Below the pieces are notes generated by a model. That model was given only the letters and a program-made list of their open reading frames with translations, ran no database searches and was not told the origin of the DNA. The translations under genes and the position numbers were made by a program. Below are positions 8,056 to 16,787 of a DNA stretch of 64,000 bases, one piece after another. Position 1 is the stretch's first letter, and every line of letters begins with the position of its first letter. This DNA comes from CAVVJA01 sp963801715 (lineage in GTDB: Bacteria; Actinomycetota; Actinomycetes; Mycobacteriales; Jatrophihabitantaceae), in assembly GCA_963801715.1 (NCBI GenBank), contig CAWDGB010000007.1, positions 248,001 to 312,000 on the forward strand, written 5' to 3'.

Positions 8056-9435
8056 TCATTCAGCGAGGCCAAACGTCGGAGCAACGCCGGAGGACAGGCG
8101 GCGTGCAGGCGGGCGGCGGCGCATCATCCTGATCAGCACCCAGGAATATTTCAGGACGACCGCCGCCAGCAAAATCAACTGCGCCCACCGGAACCACCGC
8201 GGGGCGAATTCCAGCCCCACCAACGGATGTGGATGCGCCCGCGCGTAGGTCAGCGCGGTGGCCCCGTTGACAACACCGTGGCCGAGCACGTCCACTCCGC
8301 TCACTGGCTGCGCAGTGCGCAGGATCGCCGCTTGGGTGGCCGCCGCCGTGGCTCCGTGCGCGCGTAACAGCGCCGCAACGCCGCTGACGAAGGGGGTGGC
8401 CATGGAGGTGCCGTCGAGCTGCCCTGTGCCGTCGGTGCCGTTCGGAAACAGTGTGGTCGGGTACGAGGGAGCCGTCGACCAGATACCGACGCCGGGTGCG
8501 GCGACCTCAGCCGGGCCGCCCCAGTTGGTGAACGATGCCGGGTGCTGACTTTCGTCGACCGCCGCAACGGTTATCACCGGTACTCCGGACTTGTAGACCT
8601 GCAAATGCTGGTGCTCGTTGCCGGCGGCACCGACAACGACGGCGCCTTTCGCGTATGCGTACTTGGCGGCGTCGTTAAGTGTGCCCTCCTTTTGAACTTG
8701 CGCCAGGATGCCGGCTTGGTCGATGGATAGGTTCACGACAGCCGCGCCATGGTCGGCCGCCCAACGAACGCCCGCGGCAATAGTGGTGATAGCGCCGTGA
8801 CCCTGCGAATCCAGTACCTTGACCGGCATGATCCGAGCATCCGGTGCAGCTTGGGCAACGATGCCCGCCACATGGGTGCCGTGTCCTAAGCCATCGTTGG
8901 TCGAGCCCGTCCCGTCGGCGAAGTCATGGCCGGGGACAAGCCGTGGAGCGAGGAAGGAACTCGACGGATCGACTCCGCTGTCGACGACTGCCACCGTGAC
9001 CCCATTGCCCGTGCTGGATTGCCAGGCGGCCGGCAGGTTGAGCAGGGCGACTCCATAGTCCTCGCCGGCGAACGGCGACGCTGGTTGCGCGGCAGCGCTG
9101 GCCACCACACTGGCAGCCAGGGCAACCGCAACACCCGCGACGCTGCCCACACCCGCGAGCGTGCGCTGCCAGCCGGATCGCGTCAGCCGGCCCTTCGCAG
9201 CGAGGGTCACACGCCGACGTGCGATTCGCTGATCCATTCGGCCACCAACGGGCCTTATGACCAGATAGACGAGCGCGCCGAGCGGCAGCAGGACGCCCAC
9301 GATCACCGCGGTTCCCAAGCGCCGCCACCACGGCAGATCTCGGCGGATTGCGATGTCGAACAGCACGGCGAGATGCGCCAGCGCAATGGTGACAGCGGCG
9401 AGTGCTGGTGGCACTCGAGTCATCATCAAGAACAT
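8056..9435 (-). CDS. Membrane-anchored subtilisin-like serine protease (mycosin-like, S8)
   Basis: The protein has 459 residues. The N terminus has hydrophobic helices in a PLD-nuclease-N-terminal-like arrangement (about residues 6-60), then a third hydrophobic segment ending in AAAQPASPF that acts as signal anchor. The catalytic triad is complete: Asp in VAVVDSGVDPS, His in GHGTHVAGIV, Ser in GTSMATPFVSG. A C-terminal membrane helix (WAQLILLAAVVLKYSWVLI) and a basic tail follow, as in mycosins of type VII secretion. I chose 9435 because GGAGGT lies 8 bases before that ATG. No ESX gene is nearby, so it is an orphan protease. A CTAGGG inverted repeat lies 75 bases upstream and a LAL regulator is the next gene upstream. 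Confidence 0.88.
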   Translation of the reverse strand: MFLMMTRVPPALAAVTIALAHLAVLFDIAIRRDLPWWRRLGTAVIVGVLLPLGALVYLVIRPVGGRMDQRIARRRVTLAAKGRLTRSGWQRTLAGVGSVAGVAVALAASVVASAAAQPASPFAGEDYGVALLNLPAAWQSSTGNGVTVAVVDSGVDPSSSFLAPRLVPGHDFADGTGSTNDGLGHGTHVAGIVAQAAPDARIMPVKVLDSQGHGAITTIAAGVRWAADHGAAVVNLSIDQAGILAQVQKEGTLNDAAKYAYAKGAVVVGAAGNEHQHLQVYKSGVPVITVAAVDESQHPASFTNWGGPAEVAAPGVGIWSTAPSYPTTLFPNGTDGTGQLDGTSMATPFVSGVAALLRAHGATAAATQAAILRTAQPVSGVDVLGHGVVNGATALTYARAHPHPLVGLEFAPRWFRWAQLILLAAVVLKYSWVLIRMMRRRPPARRLSSGVAPTFGLAE

Positions 9436-9509
9436 GGGAGCTACCTCCCGGACCCTCCGCTGCCTTGCGGTGGTCTCCTCGAAAGTCTGGGTGCAATCAT
9501 GGCCCGCGT

Positions 9510-9530
9510 CCCTAGGGACGGACCCTAGGG
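9510..9530. promoter_or_regulatory. CTAGGG-type inverted repeat ahead of the subtilase gene
   Basis: Two copies of CCCTAGGG (9510-9517 and 9523-9530) are separated by ACGGA. Together they form CTAGGG-ACGGA-CCCTAG. The layout is close to known LuxR-type operator consensus sites. The site lies 75 bases upstream of the subtilase start. A related element occurs at 8002-8019. Confidence 0.5.
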
Positions 9531-9672
9531 GTGTTCCCGCCGAAAGAACGAGGCATGACAGTCCCACCGCCTACCGCCGAAGAAGCAGCGCAGGTTCGAC
9601 CAAGATTGTCTCGCGCATCTGTCGCACAAACTCGCCAACAGGATCACGGGGCCACGGCGCCTTGCGATTGCG

Positions 9673-12444
9673 TCAGTTGCCGGGCTGGACGGGAGCCATG
9701 CGGGTTGCGGCGAGCTCGGATGCCAGAGCGCGGCGTGAGGAGATACCGAGCTTGAGATAGACGTTGGTGAGGTGAAATTCGACCGCCTTGCGGCTCACGT
9801 AAAGCCGAGCGGCCGTTTCCGCATTTGACAAGCCGCTGGCGACCAGATGGGCAACCTGTCGTTCCCGCTCACTCAGCTCGCTGGGCCGGTAGCGCCAGTC
9901 GGACGTCCGGCCGTTTCGCTTGAGGATCTGTTGGCAGCGCTCCGCCCACGGTCGAGCTCCGAGAGCCGAGAACGTGGTGTACGCCCGCTGCAAAGCTGCC
10001 TGCCCGCCGCCTTCTGGGCCACGGGTTAACAACAGTGTTCCGCGGGCCAGGTCGACCCGGCAGCGGAGAAATGCCTGACTGGTCGGCACCGCGCCGACGA
10101 GGGCCGTGAGGATGCGGCGCGCGGTTGGCAGGTCTGACCGGGCCAGCGCGGCTTCAGCGCGGACGAGCTGGGCGTGAAGGTGAAGGGCAACCGAGTCGCG
10201 CCCGGCAATGAGGTTTGCGGCTAGCCGGTCGGCCTCCTCGGCCTGGCCAGTGCCCAGCAGAGCTTCGGCGCGCCACAGTTGCTGCTCGCCTCGGCGGAAA
10301 GGGGACTCGTCGCTGATCATGTCCAGCGCGTCCATCATGGCTTGCGGGTCTCCATGGGCGCGGGCCAAGCAGGCTGCAGCAGTGCCGGCGTAGAAACGGT
10401 TGGCCGGAGACGGAATGAAGTCCGACCATAGGCGGGAGGTCTTGACAGAGCTGTCAGCCTCGGTCCAGTTGCCGCGTTCGGCGTGAATCCGACCTGCGAC
10501 GGCGTAGGTGGCGCACATCGCTCCGCCGCGATTCTCTGCCTCGGCGACGGTGACGGCCAGGCCGGCGTGGGCGGCTGCGTTGTCCCAGGAGCCATGAATC
10601 AACTCGGCTTCCGCCAGCATCGCGAGAGCAATCGGAGCGAACCCGGTGAGGGAGCGCCCGTGACGCATCGCAATTTCCACGCCCTGCAGATCGGCCAGAG
10701 CCTCGGCCTGGTCTCCAGCCAAGAGCCGCAGGATTCCGCGGGCGGCGATGAGCAGTATCTGGTCCGGATCAAGCAGGGTCGCCGCTGGCGACAGGTCGGC
10801 GAGCCGGGCCAGCCCCTCCGCAGTCCGGCCCGTTAGCCCGAGACCGAGCGCGCCCAGCGCCCGGGCCTGACGTCGCCATTCCGGCAGCGCGGCCGGGTTG
10901 GCCAGCACATCGTCCGCCTCCTCGACGCCACCAGTACCGGCGATGCTCTTGACCATGGCGGCGAGCAGACTCGCGCCAGCTAGGAGCCGGGCGTCGCCCA
11001 GGGCCACCGCTTCCTCGCTCGCCGAGGTCACCAGCCGCACTGCCTCCTGAAACTGGCCACCGAACGCGGCCAAGCCGGCCAGGATCGTGCTTCGGCGCGG
11101 CCCCGGATGGCAGTTATGGACCCTGGGTGCCAGGGCGGCCGCTCTGGCGATGTCACCGGTCGTCAGTAGCAGGCCTACGCCCTTGAGAAAGCGCTGCTCA
11201 GACGCCTCGGTCCCAGGATTCGCGTCGGCCGCCGCCAGCAGTCGATCGGCCGCCACAGCGGTCTCGCCAGCCGCTTCCAGCCGCGTCGCTGACTGTTCCA
11301 GATCGTCGGCCAACGCGTCGTCCGGACCGGCGGCTGCGGCTACTCGATGGCGCAGCGCCGCGTCACCTTGCACAATCTCCAGCGCGGCCTGGTGGACGGC
11401 CCGCCGCCGCGTCGGACCCACGCCCTCGAGCACTGCGCTTGCCAATAACGGGTGCGGAAACGCCAGCCGTCGACCCTCCGGGCCGGTCCGCTCCTCCAGC
11501 AGGCCGGCCGCCACGGCCTCCTCGACGGCAGCCGGCGCATCGGCCACCCTGCTGACGGCCGCCGCCGTGGTCAGGGATGTAGGTACGTCGAGGGCAGCGA
11601 CGGCCACGACAACGTCTTGTGCCTGCGCCGACAGCGGGCCCAGCCGGGCGAGCACAGTGTCGGCCAGCGAGCGTGGTACCGCCAGCGGTGCGGTCGTGGA
11701 CACTAGCTGCTGCCAGGTCGAGTCCTCCAGGACGAGCCGAGTGTGCAGGGGATGCCCGGCGGTTTCCTCGTGCAGCCGGCGGGCGGAGGCAGGGGGCAGC
11801 GCCTGACCGCGCACCGCTAGGCCGAAGGCTCCGGTCTCGCCGACGCTCAACGGCCCAAGCTGCACAGTCCGTCCGAGGCTTGGCACCTCCGCCAGCCTGG
11901 TCCAGGCAAAGTCAACCGGCCGGCCGCCGCCGCGTGTCGTGACTACGAGCAACGCGCGCTCGACGCTGAGCCGACGCACGGCGAACTGCAGCGCGTGTGA
12001 GCTGGCTATATCGAGCCAATGCGCGTCCTCGACAACGAGCGCCAGCGGTCCGCCCAGGTCCAGATCCCCGAGAACGCGGACCAGCTCAGCGCCCACTGAG
12101 ACCCGAGCTGTCTCACGCGGCGGCCCCGCGGACAACAGAGGCAAGCTCGCGACCTGCCGGCTTGGTAGGGCGACTGTCAATTGACCGAGTACGGAGTAGT
12201 CGAGCAGCGACTCGCTCTCATCGGCCCGAATCACGATCGGGCGAAATTGCGGCAGGCGATCCAGCGCCGAGGCGACCAAGGCCGACTTCCCAATCCCGGC
12301 AGGACCCACGATGACCACAAGCTGAGGGTGACCCTGTACAGCGTCGTCGGCCGCGGCGACGACGCTTTGGATCTCGGCCGCGCGACCGACGAACGCCCTG
12401 GCTGTCTCACCTCGCCGACCAGCCGGTGTCCCGGTCACTCCCAT
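9673..12444 (-). CDS. LAL-family LuxR transcriptional regulator with AAA ATPase domain
   Basis: The protein has 923 residues. The N terminus has an AAA_16-type P-loop (VVIVGPAGIGKSALVASAL, about residues 43-61) and a Walker B-like ALVVEDAHW. The middle is a long helical TPR-like region. The C terminus is a LuxR helix-turn-helix (ELSERERQVAHLVASGLSNA...) of about 60 residues. This is the normal length and order for large ATP-binding LuxR regulators, which usually activate nearby biosynthetic or surface genes. It is transcribed toward the subtilase at 8056-9435, which carries a LuxR-like inverted repeat in its upstream region, so that gene is a candidate target. The ligand is unknown. Confidence 0.93.
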   Translation of the reverse strand: MGVTGTPAGRRGETARAFVGRAAEIQSVVAAADDAVQGHPQLVVIVGPAGIGKSALVASALDRLPQFRPIVIRADESESLLDYSVLGQLTVALPSRQVASLPLLSAGPPRETARVSVGAELVRVLGDLDLGGPLALVVEDAHWLDIASSHALQFAVRRLSVERALLVVTTRGGGRPVDFAWTRLAEVPSLGRTVQLGPLSVGETGAFGLAVRGQALPPASARRLHEETAGHPLHTRLVLEDSTWQQLVSTTAPLAVPRSLADTVLARLGPLSAQAQDVVVAVAALDVPTSLTTAAAVSRVADAPAAVEEAVAAGLLEERTGPEGRRLAFPHPLLASAVLEGVGPTRRRAVHQAALEIVQGDAALRHRVAAAAGPDDALADDLEQSATRLEAAGETAVAADRLLAAADANPGTEASEQRFLKGVGLLLTTGDIARAAALAPRVHNCHPGPRRSTILAGLAAFGGQFQEAVRLVTSASEEAVALGDARLLAGASLLAAMVKSIAGTGGVEEADDVLANPAALPEWRRQARALGALGLGLTGRTAEGLARLADLSPAATLLDPDQILLIAARGILRLLAGDQAEALADLQGVEIAMRHGRSLTGFAPIALAMLAEAELIHGSWDNAAAHAGLAVTVAEAENRGGAMCATYAVAGRIHAERGNWTEADSSVKTSRLWSDFIPSPANRFYAGTAAACLARAHGDPQAMMDALDMISDESPFRRGEQQLWRAEALLGTGQAEEADRLAANLIAGRDSVALHLHAQLVRAEAALARSDLPTARRILTALVGAVPTSQAFLRCRVDLARGTLLLTRGPEGGGQAALQRAYTTFSALGARPWAERCQQILKRNGRTSDWRYRPSELSERERQVAHLVASGLSNAETAARLYVSRKAVEFHLTNVYLKLGISSRRALASELAATRMAPVQPGN

Positions 12445-12654
12445 ACCGCCGCCTCGGTCTGACTGACCCTGCTAGGCATAGTCCTGTCCGTCCATGATCA
12501 CCGGGCCCAGGTGAACAGGCAACGGCAAGGAACCCCATCCGCGATTAGTGGAATTGGCCTGGCTGCGCCCTCTTCGCAAAATAGCCCGAGATCGGGCGGG
12601 AAGGCTTCGGTGACCAGGAACGTTAACCAAGGTACTTACTTAGGGAGTGACACG

Positions 12655-13191
12655 ATGACGACAGCAACAACCGCTCGCGCAGTGCTTGCCGGTGGCTGCT
12701 TTTGGGGGATGCAAGACCTGATTCGCAGATTCCCCGGGGTGATCTCCACCCGCGTTGGATACACGGGTGGCGACGTGCCAAATGCCACATATCGCCGCCA
12801 CGGTACCCATGCCGAGGCGATTGAGATCATCTTCGATCCTGCGCGGCTCTCCTACCGGGATCTGCTTGAGTTCTTCTTCCAGATCCACGACCCGACGACA
12901 CGGAACCGTCAGGGCAACGACGTTGGTGCGAGCTACCGGTCGGCCATCTTCTACACCGACGACGAGCAGAAGCGGATCGCCGAGGAGACGATCGCCGACG
13001 TCGAGGCGTCGGGCCTATGGCCGGGCAAGGTCGTCACCGAGGTCACGGCGGCCGGCCCATTCTGGGAGGCCGAGCCCGAGCACCAGGACTACCTCGAGCG
13101 CTACCCCAACGGCTACACCTGCCACTACGTCCGCCCGCGGTGGCGTCTCGAGCACCAGCAGGGGTCTGCCGGTGCAAACCGCACTGAGTAG
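12655..13191 (+). CDS. msrA: Peptide-methionine (S)-S-oxide reductase MsrA
   Basis: The protein has 178 residues with the MsrA signature GGCFWG at residues 13-18, Cys15 being the catalytic nucleophile, followed by FPGVISTRVGYTGG. A downstream YTCHYVRPRW carries a possible resolving cysteine. It repairs oxidised methionine in proteins using thioredoxin. The start at 12655 is preceded by TAGGGAG. The in-frame upstream ATG at 12511 would add 48 residues without family similarity. The gene stands alone between the LAL regulator and an acidic small protein. Confidence 0.95.
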   Translation: MTTATTARAVLAGGCFWGMQDLIRRFPGVISTRVGYTGGDVPNATYRRHGTHAEAIEIIFDPARLSYRDLLEFFFQIHDPTTRNRQGNDVGASYRSAIFYTDDEQKRIAEETIADVEASGLWPGKVVTEVTAAGPFWEAEPEHQDYLERYPNGYTCHYVRPRWRLEHQQGSAGANRTE

Positions 13192-13303
13192 CCGGGTGAG
13201 CTCCGACCAGCCGTTCCATCGGCCGGCTGGTCGGTAGCTGGTCGCCCTTCCGTGATCTACGCCCGCCGCGCCTCTGGGATCGGCCCGCGAGCGGATCAGC
13301 CGT

Positions 13304-13372
13304 CGAGATGATCTCGGACCTAGCGCCGCTGCGGCAGACCCGCTGAGCACCAGCATGTCCGAGATCATCTCG
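13304..13372. repeat. Long hairpin, variant of the dispersed TGATC-YTGGAC repeat
   Basis: CGAGATGATCTCGGAC at 13304-13319 is the exact reverse complement of 13357-13372, giving a 16-bp perfect stem with a 37-base loop. The arms share TGATCTCGGAC with the three 45-bp copies near 33.3, 38.9 and 41.4 kb. The rest of the 13192-13529 intergenic region holds no gene that I can see, apart from a T7 run near 13480. Confidence 0.7.
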
Positions 13373-13529
13373 GTCAGGGACTCCGTGATGTTGCGGTCTG
13401 TCGGACGCCGTGATGTTTCAGGGTGCGACACAACGGGAACACAGCTGGTGAGCGGTGTAGTGCGGACGACGGCGGTCCCTTTTTTTCCACTCCGATCCTC
13501 GAGATCGCCTAGCGAAGGAGCGTGGCGCG

Positions 13530-13727
13530 ATGACCGAACCACAGGACGACGACTACGCGAAAGAGAACACCGACTACATCGGCGACCCTGTGATGTCCGG
13601 TGAAGACGTGATTTCCAAGACGCCTAGCCCCGATGAAAGCTCCGGGAGTGGCGACTATCTGGACGAGGACGACGACTCGGCCGGGATGATGGAAGATCCC
13701 CTGCAAGGCCGTCCGACTGCGACCTGA
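13530..13727 (+). CDS. Small acidic hypothetical protein
   Basis: The 65-residue product is strongly acidic and probably disordered (DDDYAKENTDY..., DYLDEDDDSAGMMEDP). GAAGGAG lies about 10 bases upstream of the ATG, which supports translation. There is no membrane segment, cysteine or known domain. I do not recognise the family. It may be a stress or DNA-mimic type protein, but nothing here shows that. Confidence 0.6.
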   Translation: MTEPQDDDYAKENTDYIGDPVMSGEDVISKTPSPDESSGSGDYLDEDDDSAGMMEDPLQGRPTAT

Positions 13728-13786
13728 CCTACCCCATCGAACGCATCTCTAAGAGGCCGACCGCAGCCGGAAGATGCCGTGCAAGT

Positions 13787-14470
13787 TCACGTTGGCGACG
13801 TGCTCGGGGCGAGGTGGTCAGTGAACCAGCGACCGGCGAGGTGGGCAACTGCGTCGAGGGTTCCGGGTTCTTCGAACAGGTGGGTAGCTCCGGGCACGAT
13901 TCGGAGCTGGTTTTCGCACCGCAGGTCGGATTGCGCGGCGCGGTTGAGTTCGATCACGGCGCGGTCGAGGCCGCCGACGATGAGCAGGGTGGGGGCGCGT
14001 ACCTGCGCAAGTTTGCGGCCGGCAAGGTCGGGCCGGCCGCCACGGGAGACAATGGCCGCGACATCCGCTGCTGGGTCGGCGCCGGCGTAGAGGGCGGCAG
14101 CGGCGCCGGTGCTGGCGCCGAAGTAGCCCAGACAGCGCGGGACGTCGGTCATGGTGGCCAGTTCGGTGGTGACGTCGAGCAAGCGCCCGGCAAGCAGCGC
14201 GATGTCGAAGACATTGCTCCGGTGCTGTTCTTCCTCTGGGGTCAGCAGGTCGAACAGCAGCGTGCCTAATCCGACGGCGTTGAGGATCGCGGCGACATGT
14301 CGACCGCGTGGGCTGTGTCTAGAGCTACCGCTGCCATGCGTGAACACGACGAGGCCCTGGGCGTTGTCGGGCACGGTGAGGTGGCCGGCGAGGCGCGCTC
14401 GTCCTGAGGACAAAGTGACGTCGCGTTTTCGCTGAGGCCCGTCGCTGCTCGGCGAATCATGCACAAGCAT
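13787..14470 (-). CDS. Alpha/beta hydrolase, dienelactone-hydrolase-like
   Basis: The protein has 227 residues. The family features are an oxyanion segment VVFTHGSGSSRHSPRG, a nucleophile elbow GASTG (Ser), the acid in LIVGGLDRAVIEL (Asp) and the base in PGATHLFEEPG (His). The order and spacing match short dienelactone-hydrolase-like enzymes found in actinobacterial dormancy or phosphoribosyltransferase-linked loci. The substrate is unknown. It lies convergent to the acidic small gene and 31 bases downstream of the CarH-like regulator on the same strand, so it may be read through from that promoter. Confidence 0.85.
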   Translation of the reverse strand: MLVHDSPSSDGPQRKRDVTLSSGRARLAGHLTVPDNAQGLVVFTHGSGSSRHSPRGRHVAAILNAVGLGTLLFDLLTPEEEQHRSNVFDIALLAGRLLDVTTELATMTDVPRCLGYFGASTGAAAALYAGADPAADVAAIVSRGGRPDLAGRKLAQVRAPTLLIVGGLDRAVIELNRAAQSDLRCENQLRIVPGATHLFEEPGTLDAVAHLAGRWFTDHLAPSTSPT

Positions 14471-14501
14471 CGAGTCTGCCGGATATACCGCTGCATTGCC
14501 G

Positions 14502-15395
14502 TCACTGCGGCCAGCGCACCTGTTCGGCCTCGGTCACCGGATCGCCAGGCAGGAGCCGGGCATGTACCGAGTTCGCGAATCTTGGCGTGGCGCCGGCTCC
14601 GGCGAGAGCGAGCGGGATGTGGCGTGAGATCGCGAGGAGTCTCGCCCGCAATGGCGGGAAGATCTTCGGCTGGGTTGCCGCGAGGACGACGAGGTCTGGA
14701 TGCGTGGAGTCTATGGCCACGTCCAGTTCCTCGATCGGTGTGTTCGCGCCGAGGTAGTCGATGCGCCACCCATTGCGGTTCAACACGATGCCGAAGACCA
14801 TCAACGCCAGATCGTGCAGCTCACCGGATGGGCAGGCGAGGATCGCGCGCGGTCCATGCCCGCTTCCCCAACCGCGAGCGAGCCCCGCGAGCCGGCCGCG
14901 AACCACATTGCTGGCGAAATGCTCCTGCGCGACGCTGGCTGCACCACGATGCCAGCGATCACCTAGCTCGGCGAGATAGGGGATGAGTACGTCTCGCAGG
15001 ACGGTCGCCAGCGAGAGCTCGGAGATCAGCCGGTCCAGTACGCCCTGCGCCGCCGGTTCATCGAACGCGTCAAGCGCCTGCCGCAGGGCTGCGGCAAGGT
15101 CGACGACTATTGACGCGGTGGCCGGTTGCGCCTGATCCGCGACGGCGCTGCCATCCGCGCGCAACACAGTGCGTGCCGCCTCGGCGGCGGACAGTCCTTC
15201 GGCGAGGTAGGCCTGCATCCGGCGGATCCGCGCCTCATCCGCCCCTGAGTACAGGCGGAAGCCGCCCGTGGAGCGCGTCGGTTGCAGGAGGCCGTATCGG
15301 CTCTCCCACGCCCGCAGCACATGGACGCTGACCCCGAGGCGACGGCTCAGCTCGCCGATCCGCACGAGCGGGCCGTCGTCCTGCAGTTGCTGCAT
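14502..15395 (-). CDS. CarH/LitR-type MerR regulator with B12-binding photosensory domain
   Basis: Residues 11-78 are a MerR helix-turn-helix (VRIGELSRRLGVSVHVLRAW). A helical B12-cap domain follows, with DRWHRGAASVAQEH, and then a Rossmann-like cobalamin domain with GELHD and YLGANTPIEEL. Trp148, Glu158, His159 and His194 align one for one with Trp131, Glu141, His142 and His177 of Thermus CarH, at a constant offset of 17. These are the residues that hold adenosylcobalamin and ligate cobalt in the dark and light states. Such proteins repress in the dark and release DNA on illumination. The gene is divergent from a five-gene operon, with two similar 22-bp direct repeats between them. Confidence in light sensing is high from the residues but it is untested here. 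Confidence 0.92.
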   Translation of the reverse strand: MQQLQDDGPLVRIGELSRRLGVSVHVLRAWESRYGLLQPTRSTGGFRLYSGADEARIRRMQAYLAEGLSAAEAARTVLRADGSAVADQAQPATASIVVDLAAALRQALDAFDEPAAQGVLDRLISELSLATVLRDVLIPYLAELGDRWHRGAASVAQEHFASNVVRGRLAGLARGWGSGHGPRAILACPSGELHDLALMVFGIVLNRNGWRIDYLGANTPIEELDVAIDSTHPDLVVLAATQPKIFPPLRARLLAISRHIPLALAGAGATPRFANSVHARLLPGDPVTEAEQVRWPQ

Positions 15396-15412
15396 GAGAA
15401 CACTATACGATC

Positions 15413-15434
15413 TTTAGACGAACATTTGACAGAA
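15413..15434. promoter_or_regulatory. Putative CarH-type operator, repeat 1
   Basis: The 22-base element starts TTTAGACGAAC and ends TTGACAGAA. It matches the element at 15458-15479 at 17 of 22 positions in the same orientation. It contains TTGACA (15426-15431), a good -35 hexamer for the rightward operon, with a weak TAGTTT -10 after an 18-base spacer. CarH proteins bind direct repeats overlapping the -35. The assignment is inferred from position and repetition. Confidence 0.6.
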
Positions 15435-15457
15435 CCGTGGGTAGGAATCTAGTTTTC

Positions 15458-15479
15458 TCTAGACAAACCTTCGACGGAA
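15458..15479. promoter_or_regulatory. Putative CarH-type operator, repeat 2
   Basis: The element starts TCTAGACAAAC and ends TTCGACGGAA. Its start is 45 bases after the start of repeat 1, and it ends 10 bases before the oxidoreductase ATG. Bound protein would cover the probable transcription start. Confidence 0.6.
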
Positions 15480-15488
15480 GCTTGGCTG

Positions 15489-16787
15489 ATGGAACCGCTC
15501 ACGAACCACAGAACAACGTTCGGCCGGCGGCCGTCCGTGGCCGTGGTCGGCGCCGGGATCTCTGGTCTCACCGCGGCGTACCTGCTCTCCCGCACCCATG
15601 ACGTCATCCTCTTCGAAGCAGACGAGCGACTCGGCGGCCATGCACACACGCACGATGTCGCCGACTCCAACGGCTGGCGGCACGCGGTCGACAGCGGTTT
15701 CATCGTGCACAACGACCTGACCTATCCGTGGCTGCGCAAGCTGTTCGGCGAACTGGGGGTCGAGGTGCGGCCCACCGAAATGAGCATGAGCGTGCGGTGC
15801 GAGGGATGCGGCCTGGAGTACGCCGGCGGACGCGGCGTGCGGGGCGTGTTCAGCCAGCGACGCCGCCTCGCCGATCCGCGGTTCATGCACATGCTGCGGC
15901 AGGTCCGAAGGTTCCATCGGCGGGCATCAGCCTTTCTTGGCAGCACGAGCGAGGAGAACCTCGTGACATACGGACAGTTCCTGCGACAGGAAGGATTCAG
16001 CGACTTCTTCATCGCGCACTACGCCATTCCGGTCGTGTCGTGCGTCTGGTCGGCTGGACGTGATACGACGTTGATGTACCCGGCGCGCTACCTGTTCCAG
16101 TTCCTCGAGCATCACGGCATGCTGCGGGTGACCGGTTCGCCCCAGTGGTACAGCGTCGTCGGAGGGTCACGCAGCTACGTCGAGCGGCTCGCCGTGCTGC
16201 TGCGCGACGTTCGCGCGGCCCATGCCGTGACCGATGTGACCAGGCGCGAGGACGGCGTCGAACTTCGCGACGTCACCGGGCAAACCACGCGGGTCGACCG
16301 CGTCGTGATCGCAACACACGCCGACCAAGCGCTCGACCTGCTTGCCGACCCGAGCGATGCCGAGGTCAGCACGCTGAAGCAGTTCACATATTCGAGCAAT
16401 GTGACTGTTCTGCATACCGACCGCTCGATCTTGCCGGACGCGTCCGATGCCCGTGCGTCGTGGAACTACACGATGAACTCTTGTGGCCGGCTCGACGGGC
16501 CCGCGGTAGTGACGTACTGGATGAACCGGCTCCAGGGGCTCCAATCACCGGACAACTACCTGGTAACACTCAACGACCGCGGGCGTGTCGACGGCGACCG
16601 CGTCGTCGCGGTCATGCACTACGAGCACCCCATTTACACGCCCGAAGCGGTCAGCGCCCAGTCGCGGCTCGCCGAGCTCGCGACCGACCGCACGGTGTAC
16701 GCAGGGGCCTACCACGGCTGGGGATTTCACGAGGACGGCTGCCGTTCCGGCGTCGCCGCCGCCCGGCACTTCGGGGTGGCGTGGTGA
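15489..16787 (+). CDS. FAD-dependent oxidoreductase (amine-oxidase/desaturase fold)
   Basis: The 432-residue protein begins with a dinucleotide-binding motif VAVVGAGISGLTAAYLLSR and the second FAD motif FEADERLGGHAHT. The fold is shared by amine oxidases, phytoene desaturases and the COG2907 flavoproteins that sit beside DUF1365 and cyclopropane-fatty-acid synthase genes in many bacteria. The ATG is preceded by GGAAG. The stop codon overlaps the next start by 4 bases (GTGA). It is first in the operon opposite the CarH-like regulator, so light-induced expression is expected. The likely chemistry is oxidation or desaturation of a membrane lipid or isoprenoid; the substrate is unknown. Confidence 0.88.
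   Translation: MEPLTNHRTTFGRRPSVAVVGAGISGLTAAYLLSRTHDVILFEADERLGGHAHTHDVADSNGWRHAVDSGFIVHNDLTYPWLRKLFGELGVEVRPTEMSMSVRCEGCGLEYAGGRGVRGVFSQRRRLADPRFMHMLRQVRRFHRRASAFLGSTSEENLVTYGQFLRQEGFSDFFIAHYAIPVVSCVWSAGRDTTLMYPARYLFQFLEHHGMLRVTGSPQWYSVVGGSRSYVERLAVLLRDVRAAHAVTDVTRREDGVELRDVTGQTTRVDRVVIATHADQALDLLADPSDAEVSTLKQFTYSSNVTVLHTDRSILPDASDARASWNYTMNSCGRLDGPAVVTYWMNRLQGLQSPDNYLVTLNDRGRVDGDRVVAVMHYEHPIYTPEAVSAQSRLAELATDRTVYAGAYHGWGFHEDGCRSGVAAARHFGVAW

Noticed and set aside
11087..11806. 239-codon plus-strand frame over the LAL regulator
   Set aside because: Ser/Ala/Arg low-complexity shadow of a securely identified gene.
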